Below are positions 53,532-61,938 of a stretch of 64,000 nt of DNA, piece after piece. The stretch's first letter is position 1; the number at the start of each line of letters is the position of its first letter. Source of the stretch: Bacillus mojavensis RO-H-1 = KCTC 3706 (GTDB taxonomy: Bacteria > Bacillota > Bacilli > Bacillales > Bacillaceae); NCBI RefSeq assembly GCF_000245335.1, contig NZ_JH600284.1, forward strand, positions 310,001 to 374,000, read 5' to 3'. Below the pieces are notes generated by a model. It had not been told where the DNA came from, searched no databases, and saw nothing but the letters and a program-made list of their open reading frames with translations. Made by a program: the position numbers and the translations under genes.

Positions 53532-53834
53532 ATGAATGATACGAAATTAGAACTGCTTCAGAATTATGAGAAAAAATTTAAAGCTCTAGCAGATCAAAAA
53601 CGGTTAGAGATCATGTATGAACTTTGTCAAAGAGGAAAAACCTGTGTTTGTGATTTGACTGAGATCTTTAATATGACTCAATCAAAACTTTCTTATCATC
53701 TTAAAATATTGCTGGACGCGAACTTAACTACTAAAGAAATTAAGGGAACATGGAGCTATTATGATGTAAATAATCCTGAGTTCAATCAATTACTGTCAGA
53801 AGAGGTTTGTTGTGTATTTAGAAAGAGCAGGGAG
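53532..53834 (+). CDS. ArsR/SmtB-family metalloregulator
   Basis: This winged-helix repressor of about 102 residues (stop codon at 53838-53840) carries the arsenite-sensing motif KTCVCDLTEIF, where the CVC pair sits in the DNA-binding helix as in classical ArsR. A second cysteine pair near the C-terminus (EEVCCVF) may add to metal binding. ATG 53532 is better spaced from GAGGTGA than ATG 53529. It precedes an arsI-like gene, so trivalent arsenic or methylarsenite is the likely signal. Confidence 0.87.
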
Positions 53835-53904
53835 GGATGATGCGGTTACATTTTAACCATTAAATCAATATTTCTTGATGAATATCAATAAAGGGGGAAT
53901 CATT

Positions 53905-54318
53905 ATGATGTATGTTCATGTAGGAGTGAATGTAACCAAATTAGGGGAATCGATCACATTCTATGAAAAAGTTTTTGGGGTGAAACCTGTAAAAGTAAAA
54001 GCAGACTATGCAAAGTTTCTGTTAGATAAACCGGGATTGAATTTTACGTTGAATGTTCGTGATCAGGTGCAAGGGAACCAAGTGAATCATTTTGGATTCC
54101 AAGTCGATAGTGTAGATGAAGTGTTGAGACATAAGGAGCGGCTTGAAAAAGAAGGATTTTTTGCACGTAAGGAAATGAATACAACATGCTGTTATGCAGT
54201 CCAAGATAAATTCTGGGTTACAGATCCCGACGGAAATGAATGGGAGTTTTTCTATACCAAGCCGAATAATGATGACCAAAAACAAGATTCTCCCTCTTGT
54301 TGTGTAACACCTGAGTGA
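53905..54318 (+). CDS. arsI: ArsI-type C-As lyase (CadI family)
   Basis: This 137-residue VOC-fold dioxygenase would cleave the carbon-arsenic bond of methylarsenite. It carries the ArsI cysteine pair in NTTCCYAVQDKFWVTDPDG (Cys95-Cys96), the metal histidine in VHVGVNVTKLGESI near the start, and the last metal glutamate in GNEWEFFYT. A further CC pair lies at the C-terminus (SPSCCVTPE). ATG 53905 follows AAAGGGGGA; an upstream ATG at 53875 has no such site. With the arsR gene it forms a compact organoarsenical-resistance unit; no arsenite pump is adjacent. Confidence 0.82.
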   Translation: MMYVHVGVNVTKLGESITFYEKVFGVKPVKVKADYAKFLLDKPGLNFTLNVRDQVQGNQVNHFGFQVDSVDEVLRHKERLEKEGFFARKEMNTTCCYAVQDKFWVTDPDGNEWEFFYTKPNNDDQKQDSPSCCVTPE

Positions 54319-54832
54319 AAGTGTTATTCATTTAGATGAAGGTCAAGATTTCCGCCCGCGAGGCCAATCCGATGAGTGGCTAAACATAAATGTTAAGCTC
54401 GCTTAGCTGAGCATAGTAAAAAGGAGCAGCACTTGTTGCTCTTTTTCACCTTTCTTTTTTTCATCATTTTTATATCCTCAGCTTCACCTAGGGGGGGTCG
54501 GCTTGGGGCAAATGAAGCGAGCAACAATGAAGAAGTCTATAAAAACAACGATACACAGACAGAAATATTAGGATATTTTCTCCCTTTTTTGTGGCTTTTT
54601 TGATCGTTTACCGTTTTTTCAGAATTCCTTTTCAGCTTATACTTTGCACCCCAAGGGAAGAAGTCGGCCGGGCTATGAACATGTAAAAGCAAGTTCTGGA
54701 ACTTATCAGAGGAATTCATTTATTTGTTTACTATTGGGAAATATATATATACCTTCTGAATATGGTCTTTAGTACAAATAACTCTATTATGGTATATTTA
54801 AATAAGACTAAATATTCGAAACGAGGAATGAT
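54319..54832. other. intergenic region with possible small membrane-protein remnant
   Basis: After a terminator-like hairpin (54418-54446) the plus strand reads, without a start codon, FFIIFISSASPRGGRLGANE and TEILGYFLPFLWLF, then after a frameshift in a T-run LIVYRFFRIPF. This looks like a decayed small membrane protein of unknown family. No intact gene is seen. Confidence 0.35.
54418..54446 (+). terminator. terminator after arsI
   Basis: A short GAGCA/TGCTC stem with A-rich and T-rich flanks. Confidence 0.6.
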
Positions 54833-55705
54833 ATGAATACGAACAAAAAACAAAAGCATATTAAAATAAAAAGGATACTGCAAGTCATAATGGTTATTAT
54901 TGGAGGAATTATAGCGGCATATGGACTGGAAACCGTATTGATTCCAAACAGTGTGTCTGATGGAGGGGTGACAGGCCTTAGTATCGTTGGTTCACAGCTA
55001 TTTGATTTGCCATTAGGAGTCCTTATTGCAGCTTTAAATATCCCGTTTGTTTGGTTAGGATATAAGCAAATCGGGAAAGACTTTGCATTATTATCCATTA
55101 TCGGAATCGTATCACTTGCCGCAGGTACAATGTTTTTCCACCACACTCCAGCTATCATAGAGGGGGATACCTTGCTAATAACCGTTGTTGGCGGGATTAT
55201 CCTTGGATTGGGAATGGGGTTGGCCTTACGTAATGGCGGCGCATTGGATGGAATTGATATGCTCGCTGTGCTGCTATCTCGAAAATTGCCATTTGGAACG
55301 AGCGATCTCATTTTATTCTTAAACCTTTTTGTGTTTATTTTTGTATCCATTGTATTTGGCTTACAAGGGGCATTACTGTCAGTTATTGCTTACTACATTG
55401 CGTCTAAAGTCATACATATTGTTGAGGAAGGCTTAAGTGGTTCTAAAACCTTTCAAATTATTTCAACCCAGCCTGAATTAATGGTAGAGACAATACGTGA
55501 TCAGTTAGGTCGAAGTGCTACCTATAAAGAAGCGTATGGCGGTTTTTCCCACGAGAAATTTAAAGAAATTACATGTGTCATCAACCGCCTGGAAGAAACA
55601 AAACTAAAGGAAATTATTAATGAAATTGATAAAAATGCCTTTGTTACCGTATATGACGTAGCTGAAGTGAAGGGCAGTAATTTTAGAAGGCATACGAGTC
55701 ATTAG
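54833..55705 (+). CDS. YitT-family membrane protein
   Basis: This 290-residue protein has five to six N-terminal membrane segments (first mark IAAYGLETVLIPNSVSDGGVTG, by position about 26-47) and a C-terminal cytoplasmic DUF2179 domain (YKEAYGGFSHEKFKEITCVI; VYDVAEVKGSNFRR). The family is common in bacilli with several paralogues; function is unknown. ATG 54833 follows GAGGAATG. It stands alone between the arsenic genes and the lyase gene. Confidence 0.85.
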   Translation: MNTNKKQKHIKIKRILQVIMVIIGGIIAAYGLETVLIPNSVSDGGVTGLSIVGSQLFDLPLGVLIAALNIPFVWLGYKQIGKDFALLSIIGIVSLAAGTMFFHHTPAIIEGDTLLITVVGGIILGLGMGLALRNGGALDGIDMLAVLLSRKLPFGTSDLILFLNLFVFIFVSIVFGLQGALLSVIAYYIASKVIHIVEEGLSGSKTFQIISTQPELMVETIRDQLGRSATYKEAYGGFSHEKFKEITCVINRLEETKLKEIINEIDKNAFVTVYDVAEVKGSNFRRHTSH

Positions 55706-55727
55706 AGAAAAACACAACGTCTAACCC

Positions 55728-55748
55728 AAAAGCGAGAAACCGCTTTTA
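55728..55748 (+). terminator. weak terminator after the yitT-like gene
   Basis: AAAAGCG/CGCTTTT stem with a 6-base loop. Confidence 0.5.
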
Positions 55749-55822
55749 AAATGGTAAGCCTCAGAAATTTTATATTAAATTGTTTCTGTCATTTGCTCAG
55801 AAAACTGTACTGGAATTACATT

Positions 55823-55860
55823 GCCTCCTGTCTCGTATAATGAGAATAGGAGGCTTTTTT
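55823..55860 (+). terminator. hairpin with T-run just before the lyase gene
   Basis: A perfect 7-bp GCCTCCT/AGGAGGC stem is followed by six T, 33 bp before the lyase start. It may end upstream transcripts or act as an attenuator for the lyase gene. TATAAT lies in its loop (55836-55841). Confidence 0.65.
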
Positions 55861-55892
55861 GTATCAGGTTATGCTTAAATGGAGGGATTTAT

Positions 55893-56783
55893 TTGAATAT
55901 TGAGCTGCAAGAAATAGATATGTTACAAGCGGATTCGGGTCCTTATGGGATAGCGGTCTCTCGTGAAGGAAATGTATGGTTTACTCAACATAAAGCAAAT
56001 AAAATCAGTTGTCTTCATCAAGATGGAACAATCAAAGAATTTATTGTTCCAACTCCTGATGCACGAGTGCTGTGTTTGACTATATCATCAATAGGTGATA
56101 TTTGGTTTACTGAAAACGGGAAAGATAAAATTGGAAGGCTTTCAGCAACGGGCGTATTTACAGAGTACCCATTACCCCATGCACATTCAGCGCCTTATGG
56201 AATTACTGAAGGTCTTCACGGTGATATTTGGTTTACTGAAATGAATGGAAATCGCATAGGGAGGTTGACAGCAGAAGGTATGATTCATGAATATGAACTG
56301 CCGAATAAAGAATCATATCCTTCTTTTATTACGTTGGGGCCCGATGACTCGCTTTGGTTCACTGAAAATCAAAACAATGCGATTGGCAAGATAACCGGAT
56401 CAGGTGAAATAACGGAATACCCAATCCCAACACCGGGAGCAGCACCAGTCGGTCTTGCAAACGGAAATGATGGTGACCTTTGGTTTACAGAAATAATGGG
56501 AAATAAAATAGGAAGGATCACGATGTCCGGCGAAATAACGGAATATGATATTCCTACACCAAATGCCCGGCCTCATGCTATTGCTGCAGGAGTCGAATCG
56601 GATTTATGGTTCACTGAATGGGGAGCAAATAAAATAGGAAGGTTAACGAAAGAGAGAACCTTTGAAGAATATACAATCCAAACCCCTAATGGCGAACCTC
56701 ACGGAATTGGCTGTGACAAAGAAGGCTGCGTATGGTTCGCATTAGAGTGTAATAAAATCGGAAAGTTACGCTTTCTGAAATAA
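55893..56783 (+). CDS. vgb: virginiamycin B (streptogramin B) lyase
   Basis: This 296-residue seven-bladed beta-propeller linearises type B streptogramins by elimination at the ester bond. Each blade of about 42 residues has the mark WFTE. Catalytic and Mg-binding residues known from the staphylococcal enzyme are present: His228 (ARPHAIA), Glu268 and His270 (GEPHGIG), and the glutamate in WFALECNKIG (position 285 here). Starting at TTG 55893 behind GGAGGGA makes the first three fall on the published numbers. The frame is open from 55821 but without a better site. It stands alone. Confidence 0.9.
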   Translation: MNIELQEIDMLQADSGPYGIAVSREGNVWFTQHKANKISCLHQDGTIKEFIVPTPDARVLCLTISSIGDIWFTENGKDKIGRLSATGVFTEYPLPHAHSAPYGITEGLHGDIWFTEMNGNRIGRLTAEGMIHEYELPNKESYPSFITLGPDDSLWFTENQNNAIGKITGSGEITEYPIPTPGAAPVGLANGNDGDLWFTEIMGNKIGRITMSGEITEYDIPTPNARPHAIAAGVESDLWFTEWGANKIGRLTKERTFEEYTIQTPNGEPHGIGCDKEGCVWFALECNKIGKLRFLK

Positions 56784-56818
56784 ACATTGAGGTTTAGTCT
56801 AACAACAATGCATGATTT

Positions 56819-56850
56819 AAAAAGCATACCTAGAACATTGTATGCTTTTT
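56819..56850. terminator. terminator between vgb and bltD
   Basis: A perfect 11-bp stem AAAAAGCATAC/GTATGCTTTTT serves both convergent genes. Confidence 0.88.
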
Positions 56851-56923
56851 CATCTCCGTGAAATAATGGTACATTTACTGAAACTGAGGTTTCATCAACG
56901 TAGATTTTCAAAAAATTAAGTGC

Positions 56924-57382
56924 TTATAGTTCTTTTACCATGACCTTCTCGCCGTTATAATCGAGCTCGCCATTAAATGTAAAACCGAATTTTTGATACA
57001 GGCGCAAAGCATGAATGTTGTTCTCAAAAATGCTTAAATAAATTCTGTTACATGTATATTGCTCAGCAAGGTGATGAATAAGAGCTTCAAGCATCATGCT
57101 TCCTAATCCTTGACCTTGAAAACGCTCGTCAATGAAAAATCGGTCAAGCCACACTCTTCCGTTTTTATTTTCTTCATCAATTTCAGGAAACCATCCATAC
57201 ATAGCAAAACCGACTAACTCTCCTTCGTAATAAAGTCCAGCAGGTTTATAATACTGACATTTTGTTGCATCCTCTAGACATTGCTTGGTTGATTCTATAT
57301 ATGATATTTGGCTCTTGTGAACATGAAGAGACAGAATAGATTCACGATTCTCTTCAGTTACCGCCTTTATCTCAATACTCAT
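56924..57382 (-). CDS. bltD: polyamine N-acetyltransferase BltD
   Basis: This 152-residue GNAT enzyme closely resembles B. subtilis BltD, which acetylates spermine and spermidine. The acetyl-CoA loop is FIDERFQGQGLGSMMLEAL, and ENNIHALRLYQKFGF follows. ATG 57382 with GGAGAATG is chosen; ATG 57388 is a weaker alternative. In 168 bltD is co-transcribed with the efflux pump gene blt; here no pump is adjacent, only a short frame upstream. Confidence 0.87.
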   Translation of the reverse strand: MSIEIKAVTEENRESILSLHVHKSQISYIESTKQCLEDATKCQYYKPAGLYYEGELVGFAMYGWFPEIDEENKNGRVWLDRFFIDERFQGQGLGSMMLEALIHHLAEQYTCNRIYLSIFENNIHALRLYQKFGFTFNGELDYNGEKVMVKEL

Positions 57383-57395
57383 AGTCATTCTCCTT

Positions 57396-57569
57396 TTATC
57401 TGTTTATCTGAAAAGGACAGAAGCTTTTCAGATCAATTGTTACGCTTTCATCCACATCATGTAGTCTTAAAAAAACAATGAGTTCTGTAGTTAATCCCCT
57501 AACTTTACTTTTGAACAAAACCTTCATTAAATCCTTTTTATAACCTTTAACTGATAGCTCATCTAACAT
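57396..57569 (-). CDS. candidate small protein upstream of bltD
   Basis: ATG 57569 opens a 57-residue frame (MLDELSVKGYKKDLMKVLF to FCPFQINR) that stops 8 bp before the GGAG of bltD, as expected for an operon. The ribosome-binding site is weak (AGAAG). I recognise no family. It could also be the 3' end of a lost upstream gene. Confidence 0.3.
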   Translation of the reverse strand: MLDELSVKGYKKDLMKVLFKSKVRGLTTELIVFLRLHDVDESVTIDLKSFCPFQINR

Positions 57570-57593
57570 CACTTCTTTTCATAGTTTTGTCGC

Positions 57594-57617
57594 GGCAGCT
57601 GAGGAGCTGCTCTTTTT
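57594..57617 (+). terminator. terminator-like hairpin upstream of manR
   Basis: GCAGCT/AGCTGC with loop GAGG followed by six T. No plus-strand gene precedes it here, so it may have come along with the manR segment. Confidence 0.6.
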
Positions 57618-57746
57618 TGTAAACCTGTATGGGAGTCTTGCAGTACACTAGGTGCTCTTTCATAAATTAGTTTCACTTGAACATTCTTTATGGTGAGCAT
57701 CTTCTTTTTATTGATGAACAGGTGAATTTCCTGAGCAAAAATCCAA

Positions 57747-57772
57747 TTTTTCCGGAAGTTTCGGTAAAAAAC
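57747..57772 (+). promoter_or_regulatory. putative ManR binding site upstream of manR
   Basis: The 26-bp element beginning TTTTTCCGGAAG and ending CGGTAAAAAAC matches the element before manP (59885-59910) at 23 of 26 positions. It lies just upstream of the -35 region, the place for an activator. Confidence 0.75.
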
Positions 57773-57799
57773 GAAACTTTTAGCGCGTGTATTTTACTT

Positions 57800-57818
57800 T
57801 ATAATGTAAGCGGTTTCT
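57800..57818 (+). promoter_or_regulatory. manR -10 element and overlapping cre site
   Basis: TATAAT at 57800-57805 is overlapped by TGTAAGCGGTTTCT (57805-57818), which matches the cre consensus TGWAANCGNTNWCA at 13 of 14 positions. CcpA should repress manR when glucose is present. Confidence 0.8.
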
Positions 57819-57881
57819 CCTATAGTATACTTATACTATCGTACATCATTTGAGTGAAACACAGGAAGGATAGAAAAACAG

Positions 57882-59834
57882 ATGAGATACATGAATACTA
57901 GACAAAAAGACATTTTGTATCTGTTGTTATCTGAACCTGATGACTATTTAGTCGTGCAAGATTTCGCCGACAGGGTAAAGTGTTCTGAAAAAACGATCAG
58001 GAATGATCTGCAAACAATCGAAGGTTATCTGCATGAACATTCCCCTGCTCAGCTCATTCGCAAACCAGGATTAGGTGTCTATTTAAATATAGAAGAACAT
58101 GAAAGGGCCCGGTTAACTCAACAATTAGGTACTGAACATTTTGGCTCAAAGCACCAGTCCGATGAAGAAAGAATTCTGCAAATCGCTTATCAATTATTAA
58201 TGAACCCAAAACATGTGTCAGCAAAAGAAATTGCTGCTCAGCATTTTTTGAATAAGTCTTCCATTAAAAGGGATTTACATGAAATTGAAGGGTGGCTAAA
58301 GCGATTTGATCTCAAATTGGTGTCAAAGCAGCGGCTCGGTTTAAAGATCGAGGGAAATGAAAGAAATAAAAGAAAAGCCTTAGCCAGAATCTCTGATTTG
58401 ATTGATAATCCAGAGTTTACAAGTCAATTTATCAAAAGCAAGTTCTTAAGTCATGAAGTGAAATTTGTGGCGAATGAATTCAAAACATTGCAAAAGCACC
58501 ATTCTATCTATTTCACAGATGAAACCTTCGAGAATCTATTATTGCATACATTGCTGATGATACGCCGAATCAAAATGAAGCAGCCCATCTCGATTTCGCC
58601 AACAGAAATGGCAGCAGTAGAAAAGAAGAAAGAATATCAGTGGGCAATGACATGTTTAAAACGGCTGGAAGCGGTTTTTGCCATCCGCTTCCCTAAAGAA
58701 GAAGCCGTGTATGTAACGTTGCATATACTCGGCGGAAAAGTTCGTTTTCGAGCTCAGGGAGAAGAGAAAAAGGTTCTGGAAAATCCCTTGCTTCCCATGG
58801 TTGTGCGGCATTTAATCGATCGTGTATCAGAGCTGAAAATGCTTGATTTTCATAGTGATCAGGATTTGATCAACGGATTGAACATCCATCTCAATACAGT
58901 GCTAAACCGGCTGAATTATGATCTTTCTGTATCAAATCCAATGCTAAATGACATAAAAAAAATGTACCCTTATCTGTTTCATATGATCATTGACGTTCTG
59001 GAAGACATCAATCAAACGTTTGCTCTTTCTATTCCTGAGGAAGAAGCCGCTTATCTGACATTGCATTTTCAAGCTGCGGTCGAACGTTTGCACCACAGCA
59101 GCGAGAAGCGTAAAAAGGCAATCATCGTCTGCCACATGGGCATTGGAATGTCACAATTGCTGCGAACAAAAATTGAACGGAAATTTCATCAAATCGCGGT
59201 GAAGGCCTGTATTGCAAAAGCTGATTTAGCAGATTACACAACAAAGCATGGGGACGTAGATCTTGTCATTTCCACGATAGCGTTAGAACATGTGCCGATT
59301 CCTCATATTGTTGTATCACCGCTGTTGGAGCCTTCTGAGGAGAAGAAACTAAGTGCATTTATGGATCAGGTTGACGTATCGCAACGCCAAACACAAAAAA
59401 CGTTTAAGATGCTGAACAATACGACTCCTTTCTTAGTTTTTTTGCAGCAAGAGTCAGTTCATCGCTATAAGCTGATTGAACAAATGGCAATGGTTTTATA
59501 CGAGAAAGGCTATGTGGAAAAGGAGTATGCCATTCATGCTGTGATGAGAGAAAAAATGTCGGCGACAAACATTGGAGCTGGCATTGCGATTCCTCATGCA
59601 AACTCTAAATTGATTAAACAATCAGCGATTGCGATTGCCACATTAAAAGAGCCGCTTGATTGGGGGGCCGAAAAAGTGTCACTCGTCTTTATGCTGGCTG
59701 TCAAACACGAGGATCAAAACATGACAAAGCAATTGTTCCATGAACTGTCATATCTGAGTGAGCAGCCGGCATTCATTCATAAGCTGACGAAGGAAACAAA
59801 TGTTATGAGATTTTTATCTTATTTGGATTATTAA
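57882..59834 (+). CDS. manR: mannose operon activator ManR
   Basis: This 650-residue PTS-controlled activator has in order: winged-helix domains (DFADRVKCSEKTIRNDLQTI; AQHFLNKSSIKRDLHEIE), PRD1 and PRD2 (about 190-400), an EIIB-like domain with cysteine 417 in VCHMGIGMS, and an EIIA-like domain with histidine 572 in IAIPHANSK. These phosphorylation residues correspond to Cys415 and His570 of B. subtilis ManR. ATG 57882 follows AGGAAGGA; ATG 57891 is possible. It activates its own gene and manP through matching upstream sites. Confidence 0.92.
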   Translation: MRYMNTRQKDILYLLLSEPDDYLVVQDFADRVKCSEKTIRNDLQTIEGYLHEHSPAQLIRKPGLGVYLNIEEHERARLTQQLGTEHFGSKHQSDEERILQIAYQLLMNPKHVSAKEIAAQHFLNKSSIKRDLHEIEGWLKRFDLKLVSKQRLGLKIEGNERNKRKALARISDLIDNPEFTSQFIKSKFLSHEVKFVANEFKTLQKHHSIYFTDETFENLLLHTLLMIRRIKMKQPISISPTEMAAVEKKKEYQWAMTCLKRLEAVFAIRFPKEEAVYVTLHILGGKVRFRAQGEEKKVLENPLLPMVVRHLIDRVSELKMLDFHSDQDLINGLNIHLNTVLNRLNYDLSVSNPMLNDIKKMYPYLFHMIIDVLEDINQTFALSIPEEEAAYLTLHFQAAVERLHHSSEKRKKAIIVCHMGIGMSQLLRTKIERKFHQIAVKACIAKADLADYTTKHGDVDLVISTIALEHVPIPHIVVSPLLEPSEEKKLSAFMDQVDVSQRQTQKTFKMLNNTTPFLVFLQQESVHRYKLIEQMAMVLYEKGYVEKEYAIHAVMREKMSATNIGAGIAIPHANSKLIKQSAIAIATLKEPLDWGAEKVSLVFMLAVKHEDQNMTKQLFHELSYLSEQPAFIHKLTKETNVMRFLSYLDY

Positions 59835-59864
59835 AAGCGGGGCTTCGATGCCCTGCTTTTTTTT
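59834..59864 (+). terminator. terminator after manR
   Basis: AAAGCGGGGC pairs with GCCCTGCTTT (one mismatch) around a 6-base loop, followed by a long T-run. manP therefore needs its own promoter. Confidence 0.9.
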
Positions 59865-59884
59865 TGTATATGGAAAAATGCTAG

Positions 59885-59910
59885 TTTTTCCGGAATTAAC
59901 GGTAAAAAAC
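59885..59910 (+). promoter_or_regulatory. putative ManR binding site upstream of manP
   Basis: TTTTTCCGGAATTAACGGTA with following AAAAAC matches the manR element at 23 of 26 positions, ending 25 bp before the -10. Confidence 0.78.
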
Positions 59911-59912
59911 AG

Positions 59913-59941
59913 CGCTTTTACAAGCATGATTTTGATATACA
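59913..59941 (+). promoter_or_regulatory. manP promoter
   Basis: TATACA (59936-59941) is a fair -10, while the -35 (CGCTTT, 17 bp upstream) is poor, as expected for an activator-dependent promoter. Confidence 0.6.
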
Positions 59942-59984
59942 GTTGTTACAGGCCTTATGATTCATACTTTAAAGGAGGACTCGT

Positions 59985-61925
59985 ATGAAACTGTTAGCGA
60001 TTACATCATGTCCGAATGGAATTGCCCATACATATATGGCGGCTGAAAATCTGCAAAAAGCTGCCGACAGATTAGGCGTCCAAATGAAAGTCGAGACCCA
60101 AGGCGGAATCGGGGTGGAAAATGAGCTGACCGGAGAGGAGATTCGTGAAGCAGACGCGATCATTATCGCTGCAGACCGCTCGGTAAACAAAGACCGGTTT
60201 ATAGGAAAAAAGCTGTTGTCTGTCGGGGTTCAGGATGGTATCCGCAAACCGGAAGAATTAATTCAAAAAGCACTTAGCAGCGATGTGCCGGTCTACCGTT
60301 CAGCTTCAAAATCGGAAGCCGGCAATCAACAGGAGAAAAAACAAAATCCGATTTACCGTCATTTAATGAACGGTGTTTCCTTTATGGTTCCATTCATCGT
60401 CGTCGGAGGATTATTGATAGCGGTTGCATTGACGCTTGGAGGTGAGAAAACACCGAAAGGCTTAGTCATTCCGTATGAATCTTTTTGGAAAACGATTGAA
60501 CAGATCGGAAGTGCCTCATTCTCATTCATGATCCCGATTTTGGCCGGATATATCGCGTACAGCATCGCTGATAAGCCCGGGCTTGTACCAGGAATGATCG
60601 GCGGATACATTGCAGCGACGGGAAGCTTTTACGGCAGTGCAAGCGGCGCCGGTTTTCTCGGCGGCATCATCGCCGGTTTTTTGGCGGGATATGCGGCCCT
60701 TTGGATCAAAAAATTGAAGGTTCCAAAGGCGATTCAGCCGATTATGCCGATTATTATTATTCCAGTGTTCGCTTCACTAATTGTAGGTTTGGCGTTTGTG
60801 TTTTTGATCGGTGCACCTGTAGCCCAAATTTTCGAATCTTTAACGGTATGGCTGGCGGGTATGAAAGGTTCGAGCTCCATCCTGCTGGCATTGATTTTAG
60901 GCGCAATGATTTCATTTGATATGGGAGGTCCCGTAAACAAAGTGGCATTCCTGTTTGGATCGGCCATGATCGGAGAAGGAAACTATGAAATTATGGGACC
61001 GATTGCCGTCGCCATTTGTATACCGCCGATCGGCCTTGGGATTGCAACGTTTTTTGGAAAAAGAAAATTTCAGGAGTCGGAAAGAGAAATGGGAAAAGCA
61101 TCATTTACCATGGGGCTTTTCGGCATCACTGAAGGAGCCATTCCATTCGCGGCACAGGATCCGCTTCGCGTCATTCCGGGGATTATGGCAGGTTCTATGA
61201 CTGGTTCTGTGATCGCTATGATCGGCAATGTCGGAGACAGAGTAGCACACGGCGGGCCCATAGTTGCAGTACTAGGCGCCGTTGATCATGTATTGATGTT
61301 TTTTATTGCAGCGATTGCCGGATCTCTTACCACCGCTCTTTTAGTTAATGTACTAAAAAAAGATATTCCGGTTTCTTCACCCGCCGGGCTGAGTGAAGCT
61401 GCAGCAGCGAATGACGTTCCGCAACAGCACAATGAAGCGGAAAGCAGACAGATGGAGAAGACGGATATTCACAAGCTGACAGACATTATGAGTTTAGATC
61501 TAATTGAACCAACTTTATCAGGCGAAACCAGAGATGACATTATTGATGAAATGATTCAAAAATTGTCCCGAACAGGTATGCTGCATTCAGAGAGCGGTTT
61601 TAAACAAGCGATCATGAATCGCGAACAAGAGGGGACAACGGCGATTGGCATGAATATCGCGATTCCGCACGGGAAGTCTGATGCGGTCAAGAAGCCTAGT
61701 GTGGCATTCGGAATCAAACAATCAGGCATTGACTGGAACAGTCTTGATGGATCAGAAGCAAAGTTAATCTTTATGATCGCTGTACCGAAAGATAGCGGAG
61801 GGAACCAGCATCTGAAACTGCTGCAAATGCTATCTCGAAAACTGATGGATGACAGCTATAGGGAAAGGCTGCTCTCTGTGCAGACAAAAGAAGAAGCATA
61901 CAAACTCCTGGATGAAATCATATAA
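59985..61925 (+). CDS. manP: mannose-specific PTS enzyme IIBCA ManP
   Basis: This 646-residue permease of the fructose-type PTS family imports mannose and phosphorylates it to mannose-6-phosphate. The EIIB domain is N-terminal with phospho-cysteine Cys9 in AITSCPNGIAHTY, the membrane EIIC domain spans about residues 130-450, and the EIIA domain is C-terminal with the active histidine in IAIPHGKSD. ATG 59985 follows AAAGGAGGA. manA starts 13 bp later, so the two form an operon. Confidence 0.93.
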   Translation: MKLLAITSCPNGIAHTYMAAENLQKAADRLGVQMKVETQGGIGVENELTGEEIREADAIIIAADRSVNKDRFIGKKLLSVGVQDGIRKPEELIQKALSSDVPVYRSASKSEAGNQQEKKQNPIYRHLMNGVSFMVPFIVVGGLLIAVALTLGGEKTPKGLVIPYESFWKTIEQIGSASFSFMIPILAGYIAYSIADKPGLVPGMIGGYIAATGSFYGSASGAGFLGGIIAGFLAGYAALWIKKLKVPKAIQPIMPIIIIPVFASLIVGLAFVFLIGAPVAQIFESLTVWLAGMKGSSSILLALILGAMISFDMGGPVNKVAFLFGSAMIGEGNYEIMGPIAVAICIPPIGLGIATFFGKRKFQESEREMGKASFTMGLFGITEGAIPFAAQDPLRVIPGIMAGSMTGSVIAMIGNVGDRVAHGGPIVAVLGAVDHVLMFFIAAIAGSLTTALLVNVLKKDIPVSSPAGLSEAAAANDVPQQHNEAESRQMEKTDIHKLTDIMSLDLIEPTLSGETRDDIIDEMIQKLSRTGMLHSESGFKQAIMNREQEGTTAIGMNIAIPHGKSDAVKKPSVAFGIKQSGIDWNSLDGSEAKLIFMIAVPKDSGGNQHLKLLQMLSRKLMDDSYRERLLSVQTKEEAYKLLDEII

Positions 61926-61938
61926 AGGGGAGGATTTC

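Larger units (their letters stand above)
57383..57881. other. region between bltD and manR
   Basis: It holds a 57-codon minus-strand frame (57396-57569), a terminator-like hairpin (57594-57617), the putative ManR site (57747-57772) and the manR promoter with its cre site. No longer gene is seen. Confidence 0.6.
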
